NCBI RefSeq assembly: GCF_014235185.1
Contig: NZ_CP060131.1
Location: 6,331,501 to 6,395,500 of the forward strand
DNA from: Pseudonocardia petroleophila
GTDB lineage: Bacteria; Actinomycetota; Actinomycetes; Mycobacteriales; Pseudonocardiaceae
Direction of reading: 5' to 3'
Length of the DNA stretch: 64,000 nucleotides
Shown piece by piece: positions 29,485 to 37,764 of the stretch; positions within the stretch are counted from its first letter, which is position 1; every line of letters begins with the position of its first letter. A model generated the notes under the pieces. It saw nothing but the letters and a program-made list of their open reading frames with translations, was not told the origin of the DNA and searched no databases. The position numbers were made by a program, and so were the translations under genes.

Positions 29485-31569
29485 TCAGAGGATCTCCGCC
29501 AGGCGGGCCGCCGCCCGCGCCGCACCGCCCGCGTCGACGGGGCGGTAGTCGACCTCCCGGCCGATCTCCGTGACGATCGCGTCGGCGAGGGCGTCGGGCG
29601 TCAGGTCGTCCCAGTCGATGCGGCGGCCGGCGCCGTGGCGGGCGAGGCGGTGCGGCACGTGCAGGTTCTGCTCGAAGTGCCGGCGCAGCGGGACGTAGAG
29701 GAAGGGGCGGCGGTTGGCCGTCAGCTCCATCGTCGTGGTGAGCCCGGCGTGGGTGATCGCGAGGTCGCACGCGGCGAGGTGGCGGTAGAGGTCGGGCACC
29801 CAGCCGTGCACCTCCAGCCCCGGTAGCGGTGCGACGGTCTCGGGGTCGATCCGCGGCCCGGTGACGACCACCATCCGCAGTCCCGGCACCCGCCGCGCCG
29901 CCTCCGGGTACGCGGCCGCGACCCGCCGCAGCAGCGGCAGCCCCACCCCGGTGCCGCCCGCCGTGACCAGGCAGACCGGCTCGCCCGGCCGCCAGCCCAG
30001 CTCGTCGCGGATGCCGGCGCGGTCGCGGTCCTCGACCGGGGTGAAGCCGGTGACGTAACCGGGGAAGTCGTAGTGCCCCGCGGTCCAGTCGCGGATCGAC
30101 GGCAGGCCCGGCCCGAACGGGTCGGGCACGACGTCGTCGCGATCGCCGACGAACAGCGCCCGGTCGCGCAGCCGCGGGTAGCGGGCGACGTGCTCGAGCA
30201 TCTCGGCGTTGTAGTCGGCGGTCAGCGCCGCCTCCCGCTCTCCGCCCTCGGGCATCGGGAGGAAGCCGACGAAGTCGGTCAGCCAGGCGTACGGCGTGCG
30301 CTTGAGCTCGGGGTTCTCGTACAGGAAGTGGTCGAGGTCCCACGCCTCGTCGCCGATCCACAGGTCGTGGTGCTCCGCCTCGGCCAGGTCGGCGAGCACG
30401 TGGAAGTTCGCGACGAGGATCTCGTCCATCGTGCGCAGGGCCTGGAACACGTGCAGGTCGTGCTCACCGGACTCGCCCTCGACGTGCGCGGCCTCGCTCA
30501 CCAGGTGGCGCGACGCCGGGTGCACCCGCTCCCCCGCCGCGGCCAGCGCGTCGGTGACGGGGTGCTGGGCCAGCCACTCGATCTCGACGTCCGGCCGCAG
30601 GGCACGCAGCTCGCGGGCGATCGCGAGGTCGCGGCGGGCGTGCCCGAGACCGATGGGCGAGGACAGGAACAGTGCGCGCCGGGGCCGGTACCGGGCGGGT
30701 GTCCAGTCCCGCACCGGCCGCCGGACGCCGAACACCGCCTCGGTGAACCCCTGGACCAGCAGGTTGATCCGGACCGGTTCGCGGCCGGTCGGGACGTGGC
30801 CCGCTCCGGGCAGCGTGACGAGGTCCCCGCCGGTCGCCTCCGCGACCGCGGCGCCGCTCGCGTGCGGGATGATCAGGTCCTCGCTGCCGTGCACGACGAG
30901 CACCGGGCAGCGCACCTGCGCGCCCAGGGCCCGCAGCCGGTCCTGCCTCGGGCTGACGTTGCCGCGGAAGAAGTCGATCACGACCTCGGCCGTCACGCCG
31001 CGGGCCCACCCGAGCGCGTCCTCGAGCGGTTTCGTCGAGTGCGGGTCCGAGTGGCACGCGGAGAGGAAGACCTCGGCGAACCGGTCGACGTCCTCGGCGA
31101 TGAAGTTGCTGTTGATCGCCGCGAGTCCCTCGTAGGAGTCGAGGACGTCGTCGAAGCCGAGGCGGTCCAGCAGCACCGCGGGCGCGATCGCGACCACCCC
31201 AGCGACGCGCTCCGGATGCGTGGCGGCGAGCTCCAGCACCCGCCGCCCGCCCCCGGAGAGCCCGACGGCGACGACCCTGCGCGTGCCGGTGGCGTCCAGC
31301 ACCGCCACCAGATCGGCGACGTCCTCGGCCAGTGCGTACGCGGCCGGCCCGCGCGGCCGGTCGCTGCGCCCGTTGCCGCGGTGGTCGACGACGACCACGC
31401 GGAAGTGCCGGGCCAGGTGGGGCACCTGCGCCTTCCACTGCCGCGCGTGCACCAGCGGCATCGAGGACGGCAGCAGGATCGTCGCCTCGCCGGTCCCGTA
31501 GACCTCGTAGCCGATCCGGACACCGTCGCGGACCACCTCGTCCTCGACGTCGGGGTATCTGGCGCGCAC
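29485..31569 (-). CDS. alpha/beta hydrolase - glycosyltransferase fusion
   Basis: A 694-residue two-domain protein. Residues ~1-285 are an alpha/beta hydrolase (VVVVDHRGNGRSDRP, nucleophile elbow GLSGGG, HGSEDLIIP with the acid, GAGHVPTG with the His). After a short linker (~285-310), residues ~310-694 resemble a GT-B glycosyltransferase of the MurG/GT28/MGT type: LFLSSPIGLGHARRD at its start and HGWVPDLYRHLAACDLAITHAG as the donor site. GTG 31569 is chosen for the AGGAGG 6 nt upstream. Substrates are unknown. The fusion suggests that sugar transfer and ester hydrolysis act on one compound. Confidence 0.88.
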   Translation of the reverse strand: MRARYPDVEDEVVRDGVRIGYEVYGTGEATILLPSSMPLVHARQWKAQVPHLARHFRVVVVDHRGNGRSDRPRGPAAYALAEDVADLVAVLDATGTRRVVAVGLSGGGRRVLELAATHPERVAGVVAIAPAVLLDRLGFDDVLDSYEGLAAINSNFIAEDVDRFAEVFLSACHSDPHSTKPLEDALGWARGVTAEVVIDFFRGNVSPRQDRLRALGAQVRCPVLVVHGSEDLIIPHASGAAVAEATGGDLVTLPGAGHVPTGREPVRINLLVQGFTEAVFGVRRPVRDWTPARYRPRRALFLSSPIGLGHARRDLAIARELRALRPDVEIEWLAQHPVTDALAAAGERVHPASRHLVSEAAHVEGESGEHDLHVFQALRTMDEILVANFHVLADLAEAEHHDLWIGDEAWDLDHFLYENPELKRTPYAWLTDFVGFLPMPEGGEREAALTADYNAEMLEHVARYPRLRDRALFVGDRDDVVPDPFGPGLPSIRDWTAGHYDFPGYVTGFTPVEDRDRAGIRDELGWRPGEPVCLVTAGGTGVGLPLLRRVAAAYPEAARRVPGLRMVVVTGPRIDPETVAPLPGLEVHGWVPDLYRHLAACDLAITHAGLTTTMELTANRRPFLYVPLRRHFEQNLHVPHRLARHGAGRRIDWDDLTPDALADAIVTEIGREVDYRPVDAGGAARAAARLAEIL

Positions 31570-31611
31570 GGCGGACCTCCTCGGGAGAGAGGTCGTCACG
31601 GTGCCCCCTGT

Positions 31612-31645
31612 CGTTGCAGCCGCGTCGCAACGCCACCGCAACGCC
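31612..31645. promoter_or_regulatory. direct and inverted CGCAACG repeats in divergent promoter
   Basis: CGCAACGCC occurs at 31626-31634 and again at 31637-31645, an exact 11-bp period, and an inverted CGTTGC lies at 31612-31617. Direct heptamer repeats with 11-bp spacing are the usual form of SARP/BTAD binding sites. The gap separates the fusion gene from the hydrolase gene, so both may be targets of the nearby BTAD regulator. Confidence 0.5.
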
Positions 31646-31687
31646 CGGCCGCAGGCTCGTCGCCCTCACCGACGCGAGGAGGACACC

Positions 31688-32371
31688 ATGACCGCGTACG
31701 TGCTGGTGCACGGCGGGTTTACCGACGGCTGGTACTGGGGCGCGACGGCGCGGCTGCTGGAGGAGCAGGGGCACCGCGTGACCGTCGCGGAGCTGCCGAG
31801 CACCGGGACCGACCCGGCGGTGCTCGGTACCGTCGCCGACGACGTCGCCGAGGTCCGCCGGCTCGTCGCGGCGGCCGGGGAGCCGGCGGTCCTCGTCGGC
31901 CACTCCTACGGCGGGCTGGTAATCACCGACGCCGCGGACGAGCCGGGGATCGTGCACCGCGTCTACGTCAGCGCGTTCTGGCCCGCGCGCGGGAGATCGC
32001 TGATGGACGACTACACCGGACCGACGGACTGGTTCGTGCCCACCGAGGACGGCACCGCGGCCCGGATCACCGACGACGTCGACCGGGCCGCCGAGGTGCT
32101 GTACGCCGACCTCGACCCGGCGCAGCGGGCCGAGTTCCACCGGCACCTGATGTTCTCCTCCGGCGCGGCCATCGGCGCCCCCGCCACCGCCCCCGACAGC
32201 GACACCCCCGTCACCTACGTGGTGCTGGAGAAGGACGTCGCGGTGCCTCCGGAGGAGCAGGAGGCGATGGCAACCCGGGCGGACCGCGTCGAGCGGATGG
32301 CCACCTCGCACTGCCCGCAGCTCGTCGACCCCACCGGTCTCGCCGCGATCCTGTCCCGGATCCCGGCGTGA
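31688..32371 (+). CDS. alpha/beta hydrolase
   Basis: A 227-residue cytosolic hydrolase with VLVHGGFTDGWYWG (oxyanion region), nucleophile elbow GHSYGG and a late Ser/His segment ATSHCPQLVDP. The short cap and the WYW pattern resemble the esterase/salicylate-binding-protein-like branch. GAGGAGG precedes ATG 31688 at ideal spacing. It starts a three-gene plus-strand run and is divergent from the hydrolase-glycosyltransferase fusion. Confidence 0.88.
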   Translation: MTAYVLVHGGFTDGWYWGATARLLEEQGHRVTVAELPSTGTDPAVLGTVADDVAEVRRLVAAAGEPAVLVGHSYGGLVITDAADEPGIVHRVYVSAFWPARGRSLMDDYTGPTDWFVPTEDGTAARITDDVDRAAEVLYADLDPAQRAEFHRHLMFSSGAAIGAPATAPDSDTPVTYVVLEKDVAVPPEEQEAMATRADRVERMATSHCPQLVDPTGLAAILSRIPA

Positions 32372-32403
32372 ACGACACGACCACCACCACGGGAGGAACC
32401 ACC

Positions 32404-32697
32404 ATGACCGACCTCATGTCCGGCCTGGACGACGTCAAGAACCGCACCGAGGAGGCCCTGCGCGCCACCGAGGCCGACGCCGGCGCGTCCGTCGTCACCG
32501 TCGCCGTCGTCCGCGAGTTCGACGCCAAGGCCGTCAAGGGCAGCGCCGCGAACGACCGCGACGCCGTCATCGAGCTGGAGCAGGCGGGCGACAGCGCGAA
32601 GGCCGCCGCCGAGGCCGACCCCGGGCTGGGCGCGACGGCCCGCGAGGCGGTACTGGCCGCCCACCTGGCCATCTGCATCCTCAAGACGACGGTCTGA
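32404..32697 (+). CDS. small Ala/Glu-rich protein of unknown function
   Basis: A 97-residue acidic, mostly helical protein without signal peptide or membrane segment; a central VVTVAVVREFDAKAVKG stretch may form a strand and the C-terminus ends in a hydrophobic AVLAAHLAICILKTTV. GGGAGGA lies before ATG 32404. Codon usage and the strong Shine-Dalgarno support a real gene. I do not recognise any family. It sits between a hydrolase and a methyltransferase in the same operon. Confidence 0.7.
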   Translation: MTDLMSGLDDVKNRTEEALRATEADAGASVVTVAVVREFDAKAVKGSAANDRDAVIELEQAGDSAKAAAEADPGLGATAREAVLAAHLAICILKTTV

Positions 32698-32710
32698 GGG
32701 GGGAGCGGAG

Positions 32711-33763
32711 ATGGACGACTCCCGACTGATGGAGCTGATCGGGCGCTTCGCGGGCGACCTCGGCGCCACCCTCTCGGCGGGCTCGGTGGTGATCGGGCAC
32801 CGGCTCGGCCTGTACCGGGCGCTCGCCGACGCCGGACCGAGCGGCGCCGCCGACCTCGCCGCCCGCACCGGCACCGACACCCGGTACCTGACGGAGTGGC
32901 TGCGCGGGCAGGCCGCAGGCGGGTACCTCACCTACGACGCCGACACCGACGCCTACTCGATGACCGAGGAGCAGGCGTTCGCGTTCGCCGACCCGAACGG
33001 TCCGGTGTACCTGCCCGGCGCGTTCGTCCTCGCGCTCGGGGCCCTGCGCGCGGAGCCCCGGATCACCGAGGCGTTCCGCACCGGGGAGGGGGTCGGCTGG
33101 CACGAGCAGCACGAGGACGTGTTCACCGGCTGCGAGCTGTTCTTCCGGCCCGGCTACCTGATGAACCTGGTCCCGAGCTGGATCCCGGCGCTGGACGGCG
33201 TCGAGGACAAGCTGCGGGCCGGTGCCCGGGTCGCCGACATCGGCTGCGGGCTCGGGGCGTCGACCGCGCTGCTGGCGGCGGCGTACCCGAACTCGCGGTT
33301 CAGCGGCTCGGACTACCACGCCGGGTCCGTCGAGCTGGCCCGCAAGCGGGCGGCCGATGCCGGGGTGGCGGCCCGGGTGTCGTTCGAGGTCGCGTCGGCG
33401 CAGGACTTCACCGGCACCGGCTACGACCTCGCCGCCACCTTCGACTGCCTGCACGACATGGGAGACCCGCTCGGCGCGGCCCGCCACGTGCGCGGGGCGC
33501 TGGCCGACGACGGCACGTGGCTGATCGTCGAGCCCGTCGCCGCCGACGCCGTGGCCGACAACCTGAACCCGGTGGGCCGGGTGTACTACTCGGCGTCGAC
33601 GCTGCTGTGCGTGCCGAACGCGAAGTCGCAGCCCGGGGGGTACGCCCTCGGCGCACAGGCGGGCGAGGCGGCGATCCGCGACGTGGTGACCGCGGCCGGG
33701 TTCACGCGGTTCCGGCGGGCCGCGGAGTCGCCGTTCAACCTGGTCTACGAGGCCCGGCCCTGA
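32711..33763 (+). CDS. SAM-dependent methyltransferase with N-terminal winged helix (Rv2258c-like)
   Basis: A 350-residue protein. Residues ~10-80 form a winged-helix dimerisation domain (GLYRALADAGPSGAADLAARTGTD); the SAM domain begins near 170 with VADIGCGLGAST, then FDCLHDMGDP and LIVEPVAAD. The layout matches Rv2258c-type methyltransferases, where the N-terminal HTH-like domain serves dimerisation rather than DNA binding. GGGGAGCGGAG precedes ATG 32711, 13 nt after the small gene. Substrate unknown; a natural-product tailoring role is plausible given the hydrolases and glycosyltransferase nearby. Confidence 0.87.
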   Translation: MDDSRLMELIGRFAGDLGATLSAGSVVIGHRLGLYRALADAGPSGAADLAARTGTDTRYLTEWLRGQAAGGYLTYDADTDAYSMTEEQAFAFADPNGPVYLPGAFVLALGALRAEPRITEAFRTGEGVGWHEQHEDVFTGCELFFRPGYLMNLVPSWIPALDGVEDKLRAGARVADIGCGLGASTALLAAAYPNSRFSGSDYHAGSVELARKRAADAGVAARVSFEVASAQDFTGTGYDLAATFDCLHDMGDPLGAARHVRGALADDGTWLIVEPVAADAVADNLNPVGRVYYSASTLLCVPNAKSQPGGYALGAQAGEAAIRDVVTAAGFTRFRRAAESPFNLVYEARP

Positions 33764-33772
33764 GACCTGCGC

Positions 33773-34321
33773 CTACTCGGCGTCGAGCAGGCCCTCGGGC
33801 GGGGTGAGCAGCACGCGGCCGCCGTCGAGGTCGACGGTGGGGACGATGGCGTGGACGAACGGCACGAGCACGTCGGGGCCGCCGCCCGCGCGGGTGAGCA
33901 CCAGCAGGTCACCCGCCGGGCCGTGCAGGACCTCGCGGACGGTGCCGACGACCGTGCCGTCCTCCAGCTCCGCCCGCAGGCCCTCGAGCTGGTGGTCGTG
34001 GAACTCGTCGGGGTCCTCGGGGGGCGCCAGCTCGGAGGTGTGCACGAGCAGGCGGGTGCCGCGGAGCGGTTCGGCGGCGGTGCGGTCGGGGGTCTCGACG
34101 AAGCGGACGAGCAGCTTCCCGGAGTGCCAGCGGACGGCCTCGACGGTCAGCGTCACGTCCGGCGCCCCGGCCCGGCGCCCGAGCAGCGCCGCCCCGGGCG
34201 CGAAGCGCTCGTCGGGGGAATCGGTGCGGACCTCCACGCCGAGCTCGCCGCGGAGGCCGTGCGCCCGCACCACGACGCCGACGAGCAGTTCTCCTGCTCG
34301 TCCGCGGACGGGTGCGGGCAC
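33773..34321 (-). CDS. rimM: 16S rRNA processing protein RimM
   Basis: A 182-residue 30S maturation factor that binds S19 during head assembly. The N-terminal barrel (VVRAHGLRGELGV) and the C-terminal PRC-barrel (LEGLRAELEDGTVVGTVREVLHGPAGDLLVL) are both clear. GTG 34321 is the likely start. It follows khpA after 18 nt. Its 3' end faces the accessory methyltransferase gene with a 9-nt gap. Confidence 0.95.
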   Translation of the reverse strand: MPAPVRGRAGELLVGVVVRAHGLRGELGVEVRTDSPDERFAPGAALLGRRAGAPDVTLTVEAVRWHSGKLLVRFVETPDRTAAEPLRGTRLLVHTSELAPPEDPDEFHDHQLEGLRAELEDGTVVGTVREVLHGPAGDLLVLTRAGGGPDVLVPFVHAIVPTVDLDGGRVLLTPPEGLLDAE

Positions 34322-34339
34322 GGTCGTCCTACCGACGGC

Positions 34340-34579
34340 TCAGCGGTCGGTGTCGACGACGTCGACGCGGACGCCTCGACCGCCGATGCCACCGACGACG
34401 GTGCGCAGCGCGGTGGCCGTGCGGCCGCCGCGGCCGATGACCTTGCCCAGGTCCTCCGGGTGGACCCGCACCTCGAGGGTGCGGCCCCGCCGGCTGGTGA
34501 CGAGGTCGACCTGCACCTCGTCGGGGTGATCGACGATCCCCCGGACCAGGTGCTCCAGCGCGTCGGCCAGGACCGTCAC
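34340..34579 (-). CDS. khpA: KH-domain RNA-binding protein KhpA
   Basis: A 79-residue type II KH protein with the GKVIGRGGRTATALR signature. The family binds structured RNA with KhpB and affects cell size in Gram-positives. GTG 34579 overlaps the rpsP stop as GTGA, the usual rpsP-khpA-rimM arrangement. Confidence 0.94.
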   Translation of the reverse strand: MTVLADALEHLVRGIVDHPDEVQVDLVTSRRGRTLEVRVHPEDLGKVIGRGGRTATALRTVVGGIGGRGVRVDVVDTDR

Positions 34580-35043
34580 GACTCGGCCGGGGCCTCGGCG
34601 GCAGCCTCGTCGGCCTTGGGGGCCTCGGCGGCGGCGTCGTCGGCCTTCGGGCGACGGTCGGCCTTCTTCTTGGCCGTGGTGGCCTCGGTGGTGGGCTCCT
34701 CGCTGGCTGCGGCGAGGGCGGCGTTGAAGCGCGCGAGCTTGTCGACCTTCTCCGGCTGCGGCTTGAGCGTGCCCTCGGAGCCCGGCAGGCCCTTGAACTT
34801 CTGCCAGTCGCCGGTGATCTTCAGCAGGTGCTCGACGGGCTCGGTGGGCTGTGCGCCCACGCCGAGCCAGTACTGCGCGCGCTCCGAGTCGACCTCGATG
34901 AGGCTCGGGTCGTTCTTCGGGTGGTACTTGCCGATGGTCTCGATGGCCCGGCCGCTGCGGCGGCTGCGGGCATCGGCGACGACGATGCGGTAGTACGGCT
35001 GACGGATCTTGCCCAGACGCATCAGCTTGATCTTGACGGCCAC
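34576..35043 (-). CDS. rpsP: 30S ribosomal protein S16
   Basis: A 155-residue S16: MAVKIKLMRLGKIRQPYYRIVV and the core IETIGKYHPKNDPS are diagnostic. An Ala/Lys/Glu/Pro-rich tail of about 50 residues extends beyond the ~85-residue core, as in other high-GC actinobacteria. GTG 35043 begins the conserved sequence; the open frame continues upstream but is not conserved. It heads the rpsP-khpA-rimM operon. Confidence 0.96.
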   Translation of the reverse strand: MAVKIKLMRLGKIRQPYYRIVVADARSRRSGRAIETIGKYHPKNDPSLIEVDSERAQYWLGVGAQPTEPVEHLLKITGDWQKFKGLPGSEGTLKPQPEKVDKLARFNAALAAASEEPTTEATTAKKKADRRPKADDAAAEAPKADEAAAEAPAES

Positions 35044-35188
35044 GCTCTTGACTGCTCCCTGAATCGGTCTTACGGCGATGAGGCCGCGCTGCTCGCGTGG
35101 GGTTACGGGCTGCACGTCGCTCGAACGTTGTGTGGCCGCGGCTGGTAGAGGGCCGGCCGCGGGGCCGACACGCCATTGTGCCAGACGC
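35044..35188 (-). promoter_or_regulatory. rpsP promoter and leader region
   Basis: Minus-strand GCGTCTGGCACAATGG (35188-35173) is nearly identical to the element upstream of rplS and ends one base from the CPBP gene stop. CACAAT is a good -10-like box. A leader of about 125 nt would follow before rpsP. Confidence 0.5.
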
Positions 35189-36658
35189 TCAGAGAGCGGG
35201 GAACGCGCCCGTCAGCATGAGGTAGAGCCCGATGCCCGGGAGCAGGTTGTTGATCTGGTGCGCGATCACCGGCGCGAGCAGCCCGTCGCTGTAGACGCGG
35301 GCCAGCCCGAGTGGCAGCGCGACCACGAGCAGCAGCAGCGCGCGGGGCCACTCGAAGTGCGCGAGCGCGAAGATGACGGTGGTGACGGCGAACGCGAGCC
35401 AGCGGTTCGCCCCCAGCCGCGTCAGCCCGCCCCAGAGCAGCCCGCGGTAGAGGATCTCCTCGCACAGCGGCGCGACGAGCACCACGATCGCCACGATGAG
35501 CAGCGCGACGCCCGGACCGGCCGTGATGTCGCCGAAGATGTCGCCGACCGCCGACGAGGCGTCCTCGCCCACCACCGACACGTAGACCAGCGAGGCCGGG
35601 ATCGTGAGGAACAGCCCGCCGAAGCCGAACGCGAACCCGAGGCCCACGTCGCGGGCGGTGGGGCGCAGCTGCAGGTCGACGACCGGGCCGTTGCCGCGGA
35701 GCCGGGTGACGAGCAGGCCGACCAGTGCCGCGGCCACCGTCGGCACCGCCAGCGCCGCGGCGAGCGATCCGGCCGTGACCGGGTCCTGCGCGACGAGGAG
35801 CAGGCCCATCAACCCCGACGCGACGAGGAACACGGCCTCGGCGACGAGGTAGGCCCCGAGCCCCCAGCGGTGCGCCGGCCGGGGCGCCGGGCCCGGCGTG
35901 ACCGGCTCCATGGTCAGGGTGCCGGGAGTCGGGTGGCCGGGAGTCGGGTGGCCGGGGACCGGGGTGCCGGGAGCCGGTGCACCGGACGGCGGGACGCCGG
36001 GGCCCACGGCGCCCGACCAGGCCGCGGACCCGGCGGGCGCCGCACCCGGCGGGGGCACCGCGACGGCAGCGGCGGCGGGCGGGGACCCGGCCGGGAAGGA
36101 GCCCGCCGGGAGGGACCCGCCGGGCGGCGCGGCGGCGGCGAGGGTCGCGACCGGGATGCGGTCGGTGGCCTCCGCGGAGCCGTGGCCCGGCAGGCGCGGG
36201 TCGAGACCGGGCGGGATGCGCAGCGCCGGGTCGGTGATCTCCGCCGATCCGGCGGGCCCGACCGGGCCGACCGGGGCCGAGCCGGTGGGACCGGGGACGG
36301 CCGGGGCCGAGACGACGGGGGCTGCGACGACCGGGGCTGCGACGACCGGGGCGGGCACGGCCAGGGCCGCGGCCCCGGGCAGGCGCTCGGGCGCCGAGGT
36401 CGGGATCCCCATCGGCGGCGTGGACGTCTCGGTGGGCAGCGGCGCGTCGAACCAGCTGCTCGCCTGCTCCTCCCGGTCCGCGACGACCGGGTCGACCGGG
36501 GCGGGCGCGGACCGGCCGCGCCGCTGCAGCACCCGCGCGGCGACGACGACCGCGACCACACCGAGCACCGCGGCGACGATCATCCACGGGCGACGGCCCG
36601 TCCCGGCGCCCCCGCGGGGCCGCCCACCCCCGCTGACTCCGACAGATCGCACGATCAC
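35189..36658 (-). CDS. CPBP-family intramembrane metalloprotease with Pro-rich N-terminus
   Basis: A 489-residue membrane protein. One N-terminal helix (~24-40), then ~220 residues of Pro/Ala/Gly/Val low complexity, then a CPBP (ABI/CaaX-protease) domain of about seven helices. The glutamate motif CEEILYRGLLWG (EExxxR) and later HFEW and AHQINN histidines mark the metal site. GTG 36658 or GTG 36652 starts it. The family includes immunity and prenyl-processing proteases; no bacteriocin gene is nearby. The frame is open far upstream into the amidohydrolase gene but is non-coding there. Confidence 0.87.
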   Translation of the reverse strand: MIVRSVGVSGGGRPRGGAGTGRRPWMIVAAVLGVVAVVVAARVLQRRGRSAPAPVDPVVADREEQASSWFDAPLPTETSTPPMGIPTSAPERLPGAAALAVPAPVVAAPVVAAPVVSAPAVPGPTGSAPVGPVGPAGSAEITDPALRIPPGLDPRLPGHGSAEATDRIPVATLAAAAPPGGSLPAGSFPAGSPPAAAAVAVPPPGAAPAGSAAWSGAVGPGVPPSGAPAPGTPVPGHPTPGHPTPGTLTMEPVTPGPAPRPAHRWGLGAYLVAEAVFLVASGLMGLLLVAQDPVTAGSLAAALAVPTVAAALVGLLVTRLRGNGPVVDLQLRPTARDVGLGFAFGFGGLFLTIPASLVYVSVVGEDASSAVGDIFGDITAGPGVALLIVAIVVLVAPLCEEILYRGLLWGGLTRLGANRWLAFAVTTVIFALAHFEWPRALLLLVVALPLGLARVYSDGLLAPVIAHQINNLLPGIGLYLMLTGAFPAL

Positions 36659-36696
36659 GACGTTACCGGGACGGTCGTGGGGTCCGGGTACGCGCG

Positions 36697-37764
36697 TCAG
36701 GCCGCGACGACCCGGCCGCGGAGCATGATCAGCGTCGGGGTGTCGAGGGCGGCGAGGTCGGCGCGCGGGTCGGTGCGGTAGACCACCAGGTCGGCGGGCA
36801 CACCGGGGTGCGGGGCCGGGCGGCCCAGCCAGTGCCGGGCGTTCCAGCTGGCGGCCCCGAGCGGGTCGGTGTGGCCGGCCGCGGCGAGCGCGCGGACCTC
36901 GTCGGCGATGCGGCCGTGCGCGATGCCACCGCCCGCGTCGGTGCCGGCGTACACCGGGACACCCGCCTCGACGGCCCGCCGGACGACGTCGTGCGCCCCG
37001 GCGTGCAGCTGCCGCATGTGCGCGGCGTACGCCGGGTACTTCGTCGCCGAGTCGGCGATCCCCGGGAACGTCTCGACGTTGATCAGCGTGGGCACCAGCG
37101 CGGTGCCCCGCTCCGCCATCTGCGCGATGAGGTCGTCGGTGAGGCCGGTGCCGTGCTCGATGCAGTCGATGCCCGCGCCGATCAGCCCGGGCAGGGCGTC
37201 GGTGCCGAACACGTGCGCGGTGACCCGGGCGCCCGCGGAGTGGGCGGCGGCGATCGCGTCGCGCAGCACGTCGTCGGGCCACAGCGGGGCGAGGTCGCCC
37301 TCGCCGCGGTCGATCCAGTCGCCGACCAGCTTGACCCAGCCGTCGCCCGCCGCCGCCTGCTCCGCCACCAGCTCGGGCAGCAGCGCGGGGTCGTCGGCGT
37401 CGATCGCGAGGCCCGGGATGTAGCGCTTGGGGCGGGCCAGGTGCCGTCCGGCGCGGATGATCTCCGGGAGGTCCTCGCGGGCCCGCAGCGCCGAGGTGTC
37501 GACGGGCGAGCCGCAGTCGCGCAGCAGCAGCGCGCCGGCGTCGCGGTCGCAGCGGGCCTGGGCGTCGGCCTCCTCCAGGTCGACCGGGCCGTCCGGGCCG
37601 AGACCGACGTGGCAGTGCGCGTCGACCAGGCCGGGCACGATCCACCCGCCGTCGACGAGCGTCTCGGCGCCCGCGACGGGCTCCTCGACCAGCATCCCGT
37701 CGCCGTCGACGAACAGCTCGACGGTGTCCTCGCCCGGCAGCAGCACCCCGCGCAGCCGGTACAC
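36697..37764 (-). CDS. amidohydrolase (imidazolonepropionase-like)
   Basis: A 355-residue TIM-barrel metal hydrolase. DAHCHVG gives the HxH metal pair, GWVKLVGDW supplies the bridging Lys, VTAHVFG and EHGTGL the next histidines and YAGTDAGGG the catalytic Asp. Substrate is unknown; relatives act on hydantoins, carnosine-like peptides or imidazolones. GTG 37764 directly abuts the ffh stop, so it may be co-transcribed with ffh. Confidence 0.88.
   Translation of the reverse strand: MYRLRGVLLPGEDTVELFVDGDGMLVEEPVAGAETLVDGGWIVPGLVDAHCHVGLGPDGPVDLEEADAQARCDRDAGALLLRDCGSPVDTSALRAREDLPEIIRAGRHLARPKRYIPGLAIDADDPALLPELVAEQAAAGDGWVKLVGDWIDRGEGDLAPLWPDDVLRDAIAAAHSAGARVTAHVFGTDALPGLIGAGIDCIEHGTGLTDDLIAQMAERGTALVPTLINVETFPGIADSATKYPAYAAHMRQLHAGAHDVVRRAVEAGVPVYAGTDAGGGIAHGRIADEVRALAAAGHTDPLGAASWNARHWLGRPAPHPGVPADLVVYRTDPRADLAALDTPTLIMLRGRVVAA

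Noticed and set aside
26205..29525. 1106-codon minus-strand open frame opposite the BTAD regulator
   Set aside because: Antisense shadow; the plus strand has complete winged-helix, BTAD and P-loop motifs.
36659..37645. N-terminal extension of the CPBP protease reading through the amidohydrolase region
   Set aside because: The frame is open but lies opposite in phase to the amidohydrolase gene and lacks any membrane or domain pattern there.
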